A DNA stretch of 35,167 bases, from NCBI GenBank assembly GCA_019235995.1, contig JAFAJV010000052.1, positions 1 through 35,167 on the forward strand, written 5' to 3'. The position numbers and the translations under genes were made by a program. Source of the stretch: Vulcanimicrobiota bacterium (GTDB taxonomy: Bacteria > Vulcanimicrobiota > Vulcanimicrobiia > Vulcanimicrobiales > Vulcanimicrobiaceae). The notes beneath the pieces were generated by a model. The model saw nothing but the letters and a program-made list of their open reading frames with translations. It did no database searches and was not told the DNA's origin. Shown in pieces: positions 15,896-24,647 of this stretch; position 1 is the first letter of the stretch; every line of letters starts with the position of its first letter.

Positions 15896-17440
15896 CTACT
15901 CCCACTCGACCGTGGCGGGCGGTTTCGTCGTGATGTCGTAGGCGACGCGGTTGACGCCTCGCACCTCGTTGACGATGCGCGATGAAATCCGCTCGAGGAG
16001 CTCGTGCGGCAGGCGCGCCCAGTCGGCCGTCATTCCGTCCTCGCTCGTGATGGCGCGGACGGCGACGAGGTTCGCGTACGTCCGTCCGTCACCCATCACG
16101 CCGACGCTCTTGACCGGCGTGAGCACGGCGAAGTACTGCCACGGGTGCGGATCCAGCTCGGCGCGGTCGATCTCGGCGCGGACGATGGCGTCGGCGCCGC
16201 GAACGACCTCGAGCCGCTCTTGCGTGACGTCGCCGATGATGCGCACCGCCAAGCCCGGCCCCGGGAACGGCTGACGCTCGACGATTGCGGCGGGAAGCCC
16301 GAGCGCGCGCCCGAGCGCTCGAACCTCGTCTTTGAACAGCGCGCGCAGCGGCTCGATCAGCGACAGGCCCATCTGTTCGGGAAGGCCCCCGACGTTGTGA
16401 TGCGACTTTATCTTGTGGCCGGCCTTGCTCTGCGGCGTCTTCGACTCGATCACGTCGGGATAGAGCGTCCCCTGGACCAGATGCTTGACGCCGGGAATCT
16501 TCGCCGCCTCGGCCTCGAAGACGTCGATGAACTCGTGTCCTATGACGATCCGCTTGCGCTCCGGGTCCTCGATGCCACGCAGCTTCGCGAGAAAGCGCTG
16601 GCCGGCGTCCACCGCGACGACGTTCAGGTGCAGGATCTCGCGGAATGCCGCCAATACTTCTTCGGCCTCGCCCTGCCGGAGCAGCCCGTGATCGACGAAG
16701 ATGCAGGTGAGCTGCTCGCCGATCGCGCGAGCGACGAGCGTCGCCGCCACCGCGGAGTCCACGCCGCCCGAGAGCGCGCAGATCACCTTGTCGCTGCCGA
16801 CGCTCTGCCGGATCGCTGCGAGGCTCTGCTCGAGGAACGACTCCACCTTCCAGTCGCGGCGAAGCGCGGCGATTTCGCCGAGAAAGTTCTCGAGGACGGC
16901 ACGCCCATACTGCGTATGCACGACCTCGGGATGGAACTGGGTGGCGTAGATCTTCTTCTTGGGGTCGCCCATCGCCGCGACGTGGCAGCGCTCGGTGGAG
17001 GCGAGTGCGCGATAGCCGCGCGGAAGCTTCACCACCGTATCGCCGTGCGACATCCACACGCGCGACTCGTTGGGCACGCCGTCGAACAGCGGCGTGTCGC
17101 GGTCGCCGACGATCAGCGTCGCCGGCCCATACTCGGCGTGATCGAGCTTGACGAGCTCCGCGCCGATCTCCCGGGCGAGCAACTGCATCCCGTAGCAGAT
17201 GCCGAGCATCGGCACGCCCGAGTCGAGGATCGCCGAGTCCATCTCCGGCGCGTCCTCGACGAGCGCGCTCTCCGGACCGCCCGAAAGGATCAGCGCCGCC
17301 GGACGCCGCGCGGACAGCGCGCTCCACGGCGTGTCGTACGGGACGATCTCGCAGTAGACCCCAAGCTCGCGCGTGCGCCGCGCGATCAGCTGACTGTACT
17401 GCGCGCCGAAATCGAGAACGAACGCGGTCTGCGTCATCAA
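15896..17440 (-). CDS. guaA: GMP synthase (glutamine-hydrolysing)
   Basis: The product has 514 residues. It converts XMP to GMP. The N-terminal class I amidotransferase domain has [11 protein letters not shown] with the Cys nucleophile and FHPEVVHT with the His/Glu pair. The ATP-pyrophosphatase domain has the P-loop [14 protein letters not shown], and the C-terminal dimerisation domain ends in the canonical [13 protein letters not shown]. All parts are intact. It follows tpx by 3 nt. guaB, which supplies XMP, is not in the window. Confidence 0.97.
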   Translation of the reverse strand: MMTQTAFVLDFGAQYSQLIARRTRELGVYCEIVPYDTPWSALSARRPAALILSGGPESALVEDAPEMDSAILDSGVPMLGICYGMQLLAREIGAELVKLDHAEYGPATLIVGDRDTPLFDGVPNESRVWMSHGDTVVKLPRGYRALASTERCHVAAMGDPKKKIYATQFHPEVVHTQYGRAVLENFLGEIAALRRDWKVESFLEQSLAAIRQSVGSDKVICALSGGVDSAVAATLVARAIGEQLTCIFVDHGLLRQGEAEEVLAAFREILHLNVVAVDAGQRFLAKLRGIEDPERKRIVIGHEFIDVFEAEAAKIPGVKHLVQGTLYPDVIESKTPQSKAGHKIKSHHNVGGLPEQMGLSLIEPLRALFKDEVRALGRALGLPAAIVERQPFPGPGLAVRIIGDVTQERLEVVRGADAIVRAEIDRAELDPHPWQYFAVLTPVKSVGVMGDGRTYANLVAVRAITSEDGMTADWARLPHELLERISSRIVNEVRGVNRVAYDITTKPPATVEWE

Positions 17441-17443
17441 TCC

Positions 17444-17983
17444 TTAGGCCACGGCGGCCGCCGCCTGCAGGGCGCGGTCGTAATCCGGCTCCGCAGCGAT
17501 CTCCGGGACGATCTCCACGTACGAGATCGTGCCGTCCTTCGCGACGATAATGACCGCGCGCGCCAGAAAGCCCAGCTCGCGTATCATCAAGCCGTAGTTC
17601 AATCCGAAGCTGTGATCGCGATAGTCGGAGAGCATCTGCAGCTTCACGTCGCCCTGTGCGGCGCACCAGCGCGCCTGAGCGAAGGGCAAGTCCATGCTCA
17701 CGACGGCTACCGCGACGTCACCCGGAATCTCGCCAAGGCGCTGATTGAACTTCTGCGATTCGAGCGAGCAGACGGGCGTGTCGAGCGACGGGACCGCAAT
17801 CAGCAGCGCCGCGCGACGTCCTTCGTCGAGCAGGATCTCGCGGGTGACGTTCGAGAGATCGCCGGTGGTCAGCGAGAATTCCGGCGCCGGGTCGCCAATG
17901 CGCGGCTCCGGTCCGAGCAGCGTGATCGGCTGGCCCTTGAACGTCACGGCGCCGGTGCGTTCTTGCAGGTTGTCGACGGTCAT
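17444..17983 (-). CDS. tpx: Thiol peroxidase (atypical 2-Cys peroxiredoxin)
   Basis: The product has 179 residues. The Tpx signature is clear: VPSLDTPVCSLESQKFN carries peroxidatic Cys72 and its Thr/Pro, and MDLPFAQARWCAAQG carries resolving Cys107. The C-terminus has the ARAVIIV and YVEIVPEIAAEPDYD segments of the family. It reduces hydroperoxides with thioredoxin. The ATG follows an excellent AAGGAGAG Shine-Dalgarno, unlike most neighbours. A peroxidase inside the purine operon may protect oxygen-sensitive steps such as the Fe-S PurF; that is inference. Confidence 0.93.
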   Translation of the reverse strand: MTVDNLQERTGAVTFKGQPITLLGPEPRIGDPAPEFSLTTGDLSNVTREILLDEGRRAALLIAVPSLDTPVCSLESQKFNQRLGEIPGDVAVAVVSMDLPFAQARWCAAQGDVKLQMLSDYRDHSFGLNYGLMIRELGFLARAVIIVAKDGTISYVEIVPEIAAEPDYDRALQAAAAVA

Positions 17984-18014
17984 GGTTCTCTCCTTAAAAA
18001 GGCGGGTGCGATGG

Positions 18015-19157
18015 CTATGTCAACACATCTTCGAGACGCTCGGTGTCGCGCGCCATGACGACCTCCATGGCGATCCGCTCGCCTACCGAGACGTCGCGCC
18101 CCCAGCGATACGCGGAATACGGCGTGTAACGCGTCCCCGGAGATCCGGGGATGCGCAGCGACACGTCGTAACAGACGAGTTCCTTGGGCGGCCCGGCCGC
18201 CACGACGCACTGCAGCGCGAAAGGCCCGATCACTCCGGGCGGACAAAGCTCGCGGCTCGCGGCAACGAAACGCTCGCCCATTTCGAATGCCCCCTCCAGC
18301 ATCGACTCCAGGATCGTGGCGGCTACGTGCCCCGCCTCCTCCATGCGCATCGTCACGCCGCGCAGCGCATCCTGCGCGCTCGGCGGCACGTTGCGAAACC
18401 CCTCGAGGTTCGTCTGGCGGCGGGTGTCCGTTCCCGAGAGCTCGAGCTCGCACAAAACGGGCGAGTAGAAGAAATTCAGGTTGACGGACGGCCCCAGCGC
18501 GTACTCCTCGATGCGCGCGGATTCGAGGGCCGCCGGGGTCAGCACGCCGTCGGCGATGAGGCGTTCGGCGGCGGCGCGATACTCTTGCGGCGACGACGCA
18601 AGAAAGAACGCCCGCTCGAAACTGACCCGCGCGTGCGGCGCCTTCACGATCACGAGCCCATCGATCTCATCCGCCGCCGCGTACTCGCGCGGATGCCGAA
18701 TCCCGGCCCTCCGCAGCAACGCGTACTGGTCCACCTCGGTCTCTCCCCTTTCCTCGGCTCTTAGCAGGCGGCGGTTACCGAAGAACGGCACGAGCATCTC
18801 GCGCTCGATCGCATCATAGCCGTGGTGCTGGCGCAGGTACACCTCGAAGGAGCGATTCGCCACGAAGAGGACGCTGCGATCGAGGAGCTTCTCCTGGACG
18901 TCCGCGCGCAGGATGTCCGCAAAGGCGTCGAGCTGCAGCACCTCGTCCACGCAGCCGCGCGGCACGGGATCCTCGCGCACCGCGAAGTGCCGCGCGTACG
19001 TTTGCTCGCGTCCCTTTGCGGTAACGACCAGGTTGCGCAACCCCTGCGCGCGGGCGCCATATGCCACCTCGAGCGCCGAGTGGCTCCCGATCGAGCAGAG
19101 GGTAAGGCCCGATCGATCGTAGACGGCGAGCGCGCGAGCGACGTACTCCGTGCTCAC
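18015..19157 (-). CDS. Divergent PurP paralogue with altered nucleotide loop (PurP-2)
   Basis: From the GTG at 19157 the product has 380 residues. It aligns along its whole length with archaeal PurP (FAICAR synthetase): LCSIGSHSALEVA, MLVPFFGNRRLLR, EIDGLVIVKAPHAR, ARIEEYALG, NFFYSPVLCELELSGTD, and a C-terminal RYTPYSAYRWG with VSVGERIAMEV. The glycine-rich ATP loop (GARGGRGYF in archaeal PurP, GAKGGKGYM in PurP-1) is replaced by HARVSFERA. The VPHGSF motif reads VANRSF, and the metal-binding EMSAR segment reads DVSLR. Catalysis as PurP is therefore doubtful; a regulatory or partner subunit of PurP-1 is possible. An ATG at 19286 would overlap the upstream gene by 124 nt and is less likely. 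tpx follows after a 31-nt gap. Confidence 0.85.
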   Translation of the reverse strand: MSTEYVARALAVYDRSGLTLCSIGSHSALEVAYGARAQGLRNLVVTAKGREQTYARHFAVREDPVPRGCVDEVLQLDAFADILRADVQEKLLDRSVLFVANRSFEVYLRQHHGYDAIEREMLVPFFGNRRLLRAEERGETEVDQYALLRRAGIRHPREYAAADEIDGLVIVKAPHARVSFERAFFLASSPQEYRAAAERLIADGVLTPAALESARIEEYALGPSVNLNFFYSPVLCELELSGTDTRRQTNLEGFRNVPPSAQDALRGVTMRMEEAGHVAATILESMLEGAFEMGERFVAASRELCPPGVIGPFALQCVVAAGPPKELVCYDVSLRIPGSPGTRYTPYSAYRWGRDVSVGERIAMEVVMARDTERLEDVLT

Positions 19158-19162
19158 CGGCG

Positions 19163-20278
19163 TTACGTGCCGAGCAGCTTTCGAGCTTGCGGGCTGTCTT
19201 GATATTCGATGGTCAGTATCGCCTTGAGGCGACGCGCTCCCTCGCGCGACTGCGCGTCGGTCATGCGCTGCAGCGTCGTGTAGCACCAGTACATCAGCAT
19301 CGGAAGATCGCGATCGCGCGGATACACCTTCTGCATCGCCACGATCGAGTTGACCACGTTGGATGCCGGATCACTCTCTTGGTTTCCGTAGTCGTAGTCG
19401 AGCATGAAGTTGATGTGCTTGAGGCGGTTCTCGATCTCGAGAATCGACATGCCCATCTGCCCGAAGTACTCATCCGCGGGAGCGAGCGTGCTGAGATAGA
19501 CGTCGTGCGGCAACGCGGTGACCGATGCGATCACGCGGATCGGGTCGACGGCCTTCAGGCGCGCGATGAAGGCCTCCGCGTTCTGCACGTCCGCCTTTGA
19601 GTAGCCGTCGGCGGTCGAGGCCCGATTGGCCGCGGCCACGAGCTCGTTGCCCCAGTTGGTCGGCAGGTGCGCGACCGGAAAATTCGCCGCCGCCGCGCGC
19701 GCCAGCGCGAGCGAGCGCCACTGCGGATCGTGCGTCAGCAGCCACGCGCGCCAGTCCGCCTCGACGCGTATGAGCAGCGCGTCGATGTCTCCAGGATAGG
19801 CCATCACGTTGGCGTTCGCGTCCTGGTCCGCGAGGCGCGCAAGCAACGCCGGATCGTCTTCGGAGTTGACCCGCTGGAGCAGCGCCTGCGCCTGTCCGAG
19901 GAGCTGCACGTCTTCGGAGTGCTTCGAAACCCAGTCCGCCGCCTCTCGGACCCACCACACCGCGGCGTCGTGATTCGTGAGCGGGTTGTAATGCAGGCCC
20001 GTGCCGATGCTCACGGTCAGCGTGGCGAGCTCGCCGTACGCCGGATCTTCCGGGTATTGCAGCGAGTACGCGCGCCCGGCGTTGAAGATGGTGGAGAGAT
20101 AGGTCGCCTCGGCGCGAAAGTTCCAGCCTTCCGCGTCGCCCTTCGCATACGCGTCCTTCATCTGTTGATAGAGGACGGCCGGATCGACTTCCAGCGTGGC
20201 CCTCACCGCGACCGGCGTGGCCGCCGCCGCGGCCGCGAAGAGCAGCACCGCTGCCAGCTTAGAGAACGCTCGAATCAT
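19163..20278 (-). CDS. Exported protein of unknown function between two purP genes
   Basis: The product has 371 residues. The first 27 form a clear Sec signal peptide (MIRAFSKLAAVLLFAAAAAA then AVRA), so the mature protein acts outside the cytoplasm. The rest is rich in Ala, Leu and aromatic residues and reads as mostly helical, with a segment (VRVEADWRAWLLTHDPQW is typical of it) suggesting helical repeats. No family was recognised and no catalytic motif is evident. The ATG overlaps the end of purP-1 by 20 nt, and the gene ends 6 nt before the GTG of purP-2, so all three are probably one translational unit. An exported product in the middle of a cytosolic pathway operon is unexpected. Confidence 0.75.
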   Translation of the reverse strand: MIRAFSKLAAVLLFAAAAAATPVAVRATLEVDPAVLYQQMKDAYAKGDAEGWNFRAEATYLSTIFNAGRAYSLQYPEDPAYGELATLTVSIGTGLHYNPLTNHDAAVWWVREAADWVSKHSEDVQLLGQAQALLQRVNSEDDPALLARLADQDANANVMAYPGDIDALLIRVEADWRAWLLTHDPQWRSLALARAAAANFPVAHLPTNWGNELVAAANRASTADGYSKADVQNAEAFIARLKAVDPIRVIASVTALPHDVYLSTLAPADEYFGQMGMSILEIENRLKHINFMLDYDYGNQESDPASNVVNSIVAMQKVYPRDRDLPMLMYWCYTTLQRMTDAQSREGARRLKAILTIEYQDSPQARKLLGT

Positions 20279-21281
20279 CCAACACCAGGCGAAGGTTATT
20301 GGTTAGCAGCGCGTTCTTCAACTCCCTTGCGATCCGGCGCCCGGTAGACATCGGCTCCGAGTAATTCAGGTAAGAATATGGTGAGCCGTCGATGAAGAGG
20401 TTCGTTCCGGCGACGATCCGCGCGGAAATCTCCATGATGTAGAATTGGATGTCCGGCGTGATGATCGTCTCGATGCAGAACGCGCCGAACAGCCCCTTCG
20501 GACCGCAGATCTCCTTGCTGACCCGAACGACGTCGTCGCCCATCCGCAGCGCCTCGGCAAGCATGGACTCTCGCAGCGAGACGGGCTGATTCCCGACGAC
20601 GACGTAGGAGGGGCTCACGTCCATGCCCTCCTGAGCCGCCGCCGGAATGCGTCCGAGGGAGTCAACATTGGTCTCGTAGCGCCGGTCCATCGACATGATC
20701 TCGAGCTTGTCTTGCAGCGGCGAGTAGAAGTAGTGGATGTAGAGCGGCACCCCGATGATGTATTCCTGGATCGTATACTCCGCCTTGAGATGGGCCGCGC
20801 GCGCCTCGAAGTCGTGGGCGTCGCGGATGAACATGTAGCCCTTGCCGCCCTTGGCACCGTAGAGTTTCACGATCACGGGCCGGTCGATCTCGGCGCCGCT
20901 GCGGAACTGCCGCGGGAGCTTCAGACCCGCGCGAGAGAGCCACTCCCGTTGCAGCTCGCGGCTCGCCTCCCAGTCCAGCACCGCCTTGTTGCCGAAATAC
21001 GGGATCGTCATCTTCTTGTGCTCTTCCAGCGACAAGTAGGCGACGAACGAGCCGTGCGGCACAATGATGACCTTGCGCTTTTGCAACTCGGAGATCAGGC
21101 TCATGAACTCGGAGTAGTTGTTGAGCGCGATCACCTCGTCGACAAATGCGAACGAGCGGTAGAGCCGCTCCGTGTCCCGGTTCGAGATCGCGAGCGTACG
21201 AAATCCCTCGTCGTGAGCCCCTTTCAGGATCTGCAGCGCCGAATGGGAGCCGAGCGTCGCGATCGTATAGGGACGATTCAT
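20259..21281 (-). CDS. purP: PurP-type FAICAR synthetase (formate-dependent)
   Basis: The product has 340 residues, close to archaeal PurP. The ATG overlaps the purS stop (ATGA), fixing the start. Diagnostic pieces in order are IATLGSHSALQILKG (7-21), IVPHGSFVAYL (73-83), PYFGNKAVL (94-102), VIVKLYGAKGGKGYMF (136-151, the ATP-grasp loop), IQEYIIGVPLYIHYFYSP (171-188), MDRRYETNVDSLGRIPA (198-214), SYVVVGNQPVSLRES (225-239), FGAFCIET (265-272), MEISARIVAGTN (283-294). In archaea PurP converts AICAR to FAICAR with formate and ATP, replacing the PurH transformylase. All recognised motifs are intact. Its place in an otherwise bacterial purine operon, with no purH in the window, implies the same job here. 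Confidence 0.93.
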   Translation of the reverse strand: MNRPYTIATLGSHSALQILKGAHDEGFRTLAISNRDTERLYRSFAFVDEVIALNNYSEFMSLISELQKRKVIIVPHGSFVAYLSLEEHKKMTIPYFGNKAVLDWEASRELQREWLSRAGLKLPRQFRSGAEIDRPVIVKLYGAKGGKGYMFIRDAHDFEARAAHLKAEYTIQEYIIGVPLYIHYFYSPLQDKLEIMSMDRRYETNVDSLGRIPAAAQEGMDVSPSYVVVGNQPVSLRESMLAEALRMGDDVVRVSKEICGPKGLFGAFCIETIITPDIQFYIMEISARIVAGTNLFIDGSPYSYLNYSEPMSTGRRIARELKNALLTNNLRLVLDDSSVL

Positions 21282-21685
21282 CTGGTCCCCTCGGTGACGG
21301 CTCGATCGATCGCGGGATTGCACAAGAGCCGCTCGACCGCCGCCGCCAGCACCGACCTCTCGACGGGGGCGCCCGCTTCGTCGAGAAGCCGCCACGCCAC
21401 CGCGGCGGGAGCGCCCTTCGAGGCGATCAGCGGTTCGATCCACACCTCACCGCGGCGCGGGGCGCCGCGATCGAGCACCGCGAGGCGGTGTTTGTTCGGA
21501 TTGAAGATTGCTTCGTCGGCGGCGACGCGCGCCGCGAGCGCGGTTCGATCGGCGCCGTCCTCGAAGAAATACACGTCGCTGCGTTCCACGCGCGCAACGG
21601 CGACGCCCAACCGGCGCAGCGCGACGAGCGCGGTGTACGCCGTGTTGTCGGGAATCTTGAGGCTGATCGCGACGGCGCGCTTCAC
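21278..21685 (-). CDS. purS: Long PurS, FGAM synthetase small subunit
   Basis: The product has 135 residues from a GTG that overlaps the purQ stop (GTGA); typical PurS has about 80-85. Residues 5-70 follow the PurS layout: strand AVAISLKIP, helix TAYTALVALRRLGV, strand VERSDVYFFE, helix, and a FNPNKHRLAVL end. A further part (about 80-130) has another strand (EVWIEPL), helices, and a second PurS-like ending ERLLCNPAIDRAV. It could be a partial tandem duplication acting as a fused dimer. PurS bridges PurQ and PurL in FGAR amidotransferase (step 4). The gene lies between purQ and purP-1. Confidence 0.8.
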   Translation of the reverse strand: MKRAVAISLKIPDNTAYTALVALRRLGVAVARVERSDVYFFEDGADRTALAARVAADEAIFNPNKHRLAVLDRGAPRRGEVWIEPLIASKGAPAAVAWRLLDEAGAPVERSVLAAAVERLLCNPAIDRAVTEGTR

Positions 21686-22446
21686 GCCAACGCCTGCACG
21701 AAGCTGCGGAAGACCGCGGAGCCGCCCGACGGCGCGAGCACGTCGTCTCCCTCGATCAGATCGAGGTGGTTGAAGTTCCAGGCGTCGCGTTCGGGGTGCG
21801 GCATGATCGCGAGCACGTTCCCGTCCCGGTTGACCAAGCCGGCGCAGCCGAGGGCGGAGCCATTGGGGACGGCCTCGGAGTCGACCGTACCGTCGGCGTG
21901 CGCGTAGACGAACGCCACGTGCCCGCCGGATACGATCTCTTCGAGACGTTGCGGCGTCGCGGCGAGCCGGCCCTCGGCGTGCGCAGCCCACGCGGGAATG
22001 AGGGCGCCGGACGGCAGCGCCGCGGTAATCGCGCAGCGGCCTGGCTCGAGTGCCAGCCTGAGGTGCACGTGGCGGCAGATGAAGTGCGCCGACGGAGCGT
22101 TCTTTGCAAAGGCGGCCGTCGGTCTGCGCGCAGGACCGGTGCCCGGCACGAGTCCCGCCTCCAAGAGGATCTGCGCGCCGTTGCAGATTCCGAACACGAG
22201 CTTGCCCGCGTCCGCGGCGGCAATGACGAGGTCCATCATTCGGTCGTGCGCGGCGACGGCACCCGCGCGAATGCGATCCTCGTACGCGAACCCCCCGGAG
22301 AGCACGTACGCGTCGAACTGCCGGAGGGCGTCGGGTTCCGACCAGTGGACGAGCTCGGCGTCTCCGCCGCAGTCGCGCAGCAGGCGGACCGTCTCGTCCT
22401 CGGAGTTCGTTCCCGGAAACACCGGAACCGCGATGCGCGCGCTCAC
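21682..22446 (-). CDS. purQ: FGAM synthetase glutaminase subunit
   Basis: The product has 254 residues, slightly longer than the usual 225-235. It is a class I glutamine amidotransferase that feeds ammonia to PurL. FGICNGAQILLEAGLVPG carries the Cys nucleophile, and IMPHPERDAWN carries the His and Glu of the triad. It starts MSARIAVPVFPGTNSEDET, a standard PurQ N-terminus. The ATG overlaps the end of purL by 4 nt and the stop overlaps purS, so purL, purQ and purS are translationally coupled subunits of one complex. Confidence 0.96.
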   Translation of the reverse strand: MSARIAVPVFPGTNSEDETVRLLRDCGGDAELVHWSEPDALRQFDAYVLSGGFAYEDRIRAGAVAAHDRMMDLVIAAADAGKLVFGICNGAQILLEAGLVPGTGPARRPTAAFAKNAPSAHFICRHVHLRLALEPGRCAITAALPSGALIPAWAAHAEGRLAATPQRLEEIVSGGHVAFVYAHADGTVDSEAVPNGSALGCAGLVNRDGNVLAIMPHPERDAWNFNHLDLIEGDDVLAPSGGSAVFRSFVQALA

Positions 22447-24647
22447 GGATAGAGCTCCTCAAGCGGCTGCGACCAGACGTCGTAGAGGCGTCGAACGTCG
22501 AAGCGCACGCCGTTGACGATCAGCTCGCGGCGGTCGTTGGTTTCGCCCACCCGCAGCACCCCGGTGAGGTCAATGGCGCCGGCGTCGCTCACCTCACAGA
22601 GAAAACCCCCGCCCTCACAGAGCGGATTGCCGAAGTCGATCTCCGCGCCGACCGTGCGGCCGCGCAGCATCGCGTCAAACGAAAGCCGGGCGAGCGCCGT
22701 CAGCATTCCGCCGTCGCGCACGGCGCGGCAGGATCGCAGCACGCCGCGCGCGATCGCCTCGTGCACGATCGCCACCGCAGCTCGCTCGGCGCCGTAGGAT
22801 AGCCCCGGCAGCGGACCCTCGATGCCCAGCACGTCGGCGAGCACGGAGCCGCCGACGACGAGCTCGCGGCTGCCGATCCACAGCAGAGTGGAACCCGGCT
22901 CCTTCAGGCCGGGCGTGACCGCGTCGCCGACGTTATCGAACGCTCCGATCGCGGCGACGATCGCCGAGGCCGGGACGGCTAGGCCGTCGCCCGACTCGTT
23001 ATAAAGGCTGACGTTTCCCGAGACGAAGGCCAGGTCGAGCTGCGTCGCGGCGTGCGCGAGACCGTCGACGGCCGCGACGAACGCGCCGTACTGATCGGGC
23101 TTACGCGGATTCCCGAAGTTGAGGCAATCCGTGAGGCCGATCGGCCGCGCGCCGACGGCGACGACTCGCCGCATCGCCTCGAGCACAGCGTGCTCCGCGG
23201 CATAGCGAGGATCGATGCGCCCGTAGCGTGGATTGCCGGCGACGGCCAGCGCGACCCCGAGCCGCGATCCCGGAATCGGCGCGAGTACGCCTGCATCCGC
23301 GCGTCCGCGCGGCAGCACGGTCGCCCCGCGCACGACCGCGTCGTACCTCCGGTAGAGCGGCTCGCGCGAACACACGTCGCGATGCGCCAGCACCTGCGGG
23401 AAGATCGCCTCCACGTCCACCGCCGGCAACTCGTCGACGGCCCCCTCGTGACGTATCACCTCGGTGTACGGCAACTCGTCGCGGATGGAGCCGGTGAGAA
23501 ACTCGCTCTCCACGTCCATCACGACCTCGCCGCGATGGCGCATGACGTAACGCCGCTCCGCGGTGACCTGCCCGATCACGCCGGCGCGCGCGTTGTACGC
23601 GACGTCGGGCAGCGTGAAGACGTCGTTGTAAATCCTCAGTACCTCGGGCGCGATCTCCGGCGGAACCACCCACAGCAGGCGCTCCTGCGTCTCCCCGGCC
23701 GCAATCACCTGGGGCGCCATGCCCTCGACCGCGACGTTGACCGCGTCGAGATCGATCTGCGCGCCGTAGCCGCCGTGGGCCGTGATCTCCGCCGAGCAGC
23801 CCACGATGCCGCCGGCGCCGAGATCCTTGAATCCCGCGGGGATCGCGAGTTGACGCAGCAGCCGCAACACGTGGTAGCTCGCGCGCATCAGCACGTTTTC
23901 CAAGAAGGGATCGGGCACCTGAACCGCCCCCTTGTTGAGCTCGGCGTCTTCCGAGTCGAGCGAGAGCGACGAGAACGAGGCGCCGCCGAAACCGCTCGGG
24001 TCGGTCGCCTTGCCGACGAGCACGATCTGCCATCCGTCCGCGTTCTTCGGCGCGAACGAGTGGACGATCTCGTTCTCGTTGACGATGCCGAGCGCCACGA
24101 CGTTGACCAGGCAATTCTCGTCGAAGCCGGCGTCGAAGTAGACGTCGCCGGCGACGTTCGGAACGCCGATCGCGTTACCGTAGGCTCCGATGCCGTCCAC
24201 GGCGCTCGTTGCGACGTACGCCTGATGCGCGCCCTCCACGGAACCGAACCGCAACCCGTCGGCGAGACCGATCACTTCCGCTCCCATGCAGAGCACGTCG
24301 CGCACGATGCCGCCAACGCCGGTCGCCGCCCCCTCGAAGGGAACGACCTGCGACGGATGGTTGTGCGACTCGTGTGCGACGACCACGCCGTAGCGCTCGC
24401 CTTCGTGGACGCCGAGATGCAGGATGCCCGCATCCTCGCCGGGTCCCAACACGACCCCCGCACCGCTGGTGGGGAGGCGCTTCAGATGGTGGCGGCTCGA
24501 CTTATAACTGCAATGCTCGCTCCACTGCGCATCGAACGCGTGGAGCTCGACGGCCGAAGGCGCGCGACCGAGTCTCTCTTCGATCCGCGCCAGCTCGTCG
24601 TCGCGCAACGCGACGTTGGCAGTTCCGGATACGCCGGAACTAACCAA
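22443..24647 (-). CDS. purL: FGAM synthetase large subunit
   Basis: The product has 734 residues, the size of the short (Bacillus-type) PurL that needs separate PurS and PurQ. It shows the family blocks SEHCSYKSSRHHLKRLP near residue 46, VVAHESHNHPSQVVPFEGAATGVGGIVRD, and KDLGAGGIVGCSAEI in the first half. The second half has LTDCLNFGNP and VSGNVSLYNE. It uses ATP and ammonia to turn FGAR into FGAM (step 4). The start is TTG at 24647, overlapping the purC fusion by 8 nt; no better start is seen upstream of LRDDELARIEERLG. Confidence 0.96.
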   Translation of the reverse strand: MVSSGVSGTANVALRDDELARIEERLGRAPSAVELHAFDAQWSEHCSYKSSRHHLKRLPTSGAGVVLGPGEDAGILHLGVHEGERYGVVVAHESHNHPSQVVPFEGAATGVGGIVRDVLCMGAEVIGLADGLRFGSVEGAHQAYVATSAVDGIGAYGNAIGVPNVAGDVYFDAGFDENCLVNVVALGIVNENEIVHSFAPKNADGWQIVLVGKATDPSGFGGASFSSLSLDSEDAELNKGAVQVPDPFLENVLMRASYHVLRLLRQLAIPAGFKDLGAGGIVGCSAEITAHGGYGAQIDLDAVNVAVEGMAPQVIAAGETQERLLWVVPPEIAPEVLRIYNDVFTLPDVAYNARAGVIGQVTAERRYVMRHRGEVVMDVESEFLTGSIRDELPYTEVIRHEGAVDELPAVDVEAIFPQVLAHRDVCSREPLYRRYDAVVRGATVLPRGRADAGVLAPIPGSRLGVALAVAGNPRYGRIDPRYAAEHAVLEAMRRVVAVGARPIGLTDCLNFGNPRKPDQYGAFVAAVDGLAHAATQLDLAFVSGNVSLYNESGDGLAVPASAIVAAIGAFDNVGDAVTPGLKEPGSTLLWIGSRELVVGGSVLADVLGIEGPLPGLSYGAERAAVAIVHEAIARGVLRSCRAVRDGGMLTALARLSFDAMLRGRTVGAEIDFGNPLCEGGGFLCEVSDAGAIDLTGVLRVGETNDRRELIVNGVRFDVRRLYDVWSQPLEELYP

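Noticed and set aside
16004-18058. 684-codon open frame on the plus strand, antisense to guaA and tpx
   Set aside because: The protein is Arg/Asp/Glu-rich with no recognisable domain and lies entirely opposite genes with intact signatures. It is a GC-rich codon shadow.
19163-20278. Idea that the protein between the purP genes is the missing IMP cyclohydrolase
   Set aside because: It has a clear export signal and no PurO- or PurH-like motif. The cyclohydrolase acts on a cytosolic intermediate.
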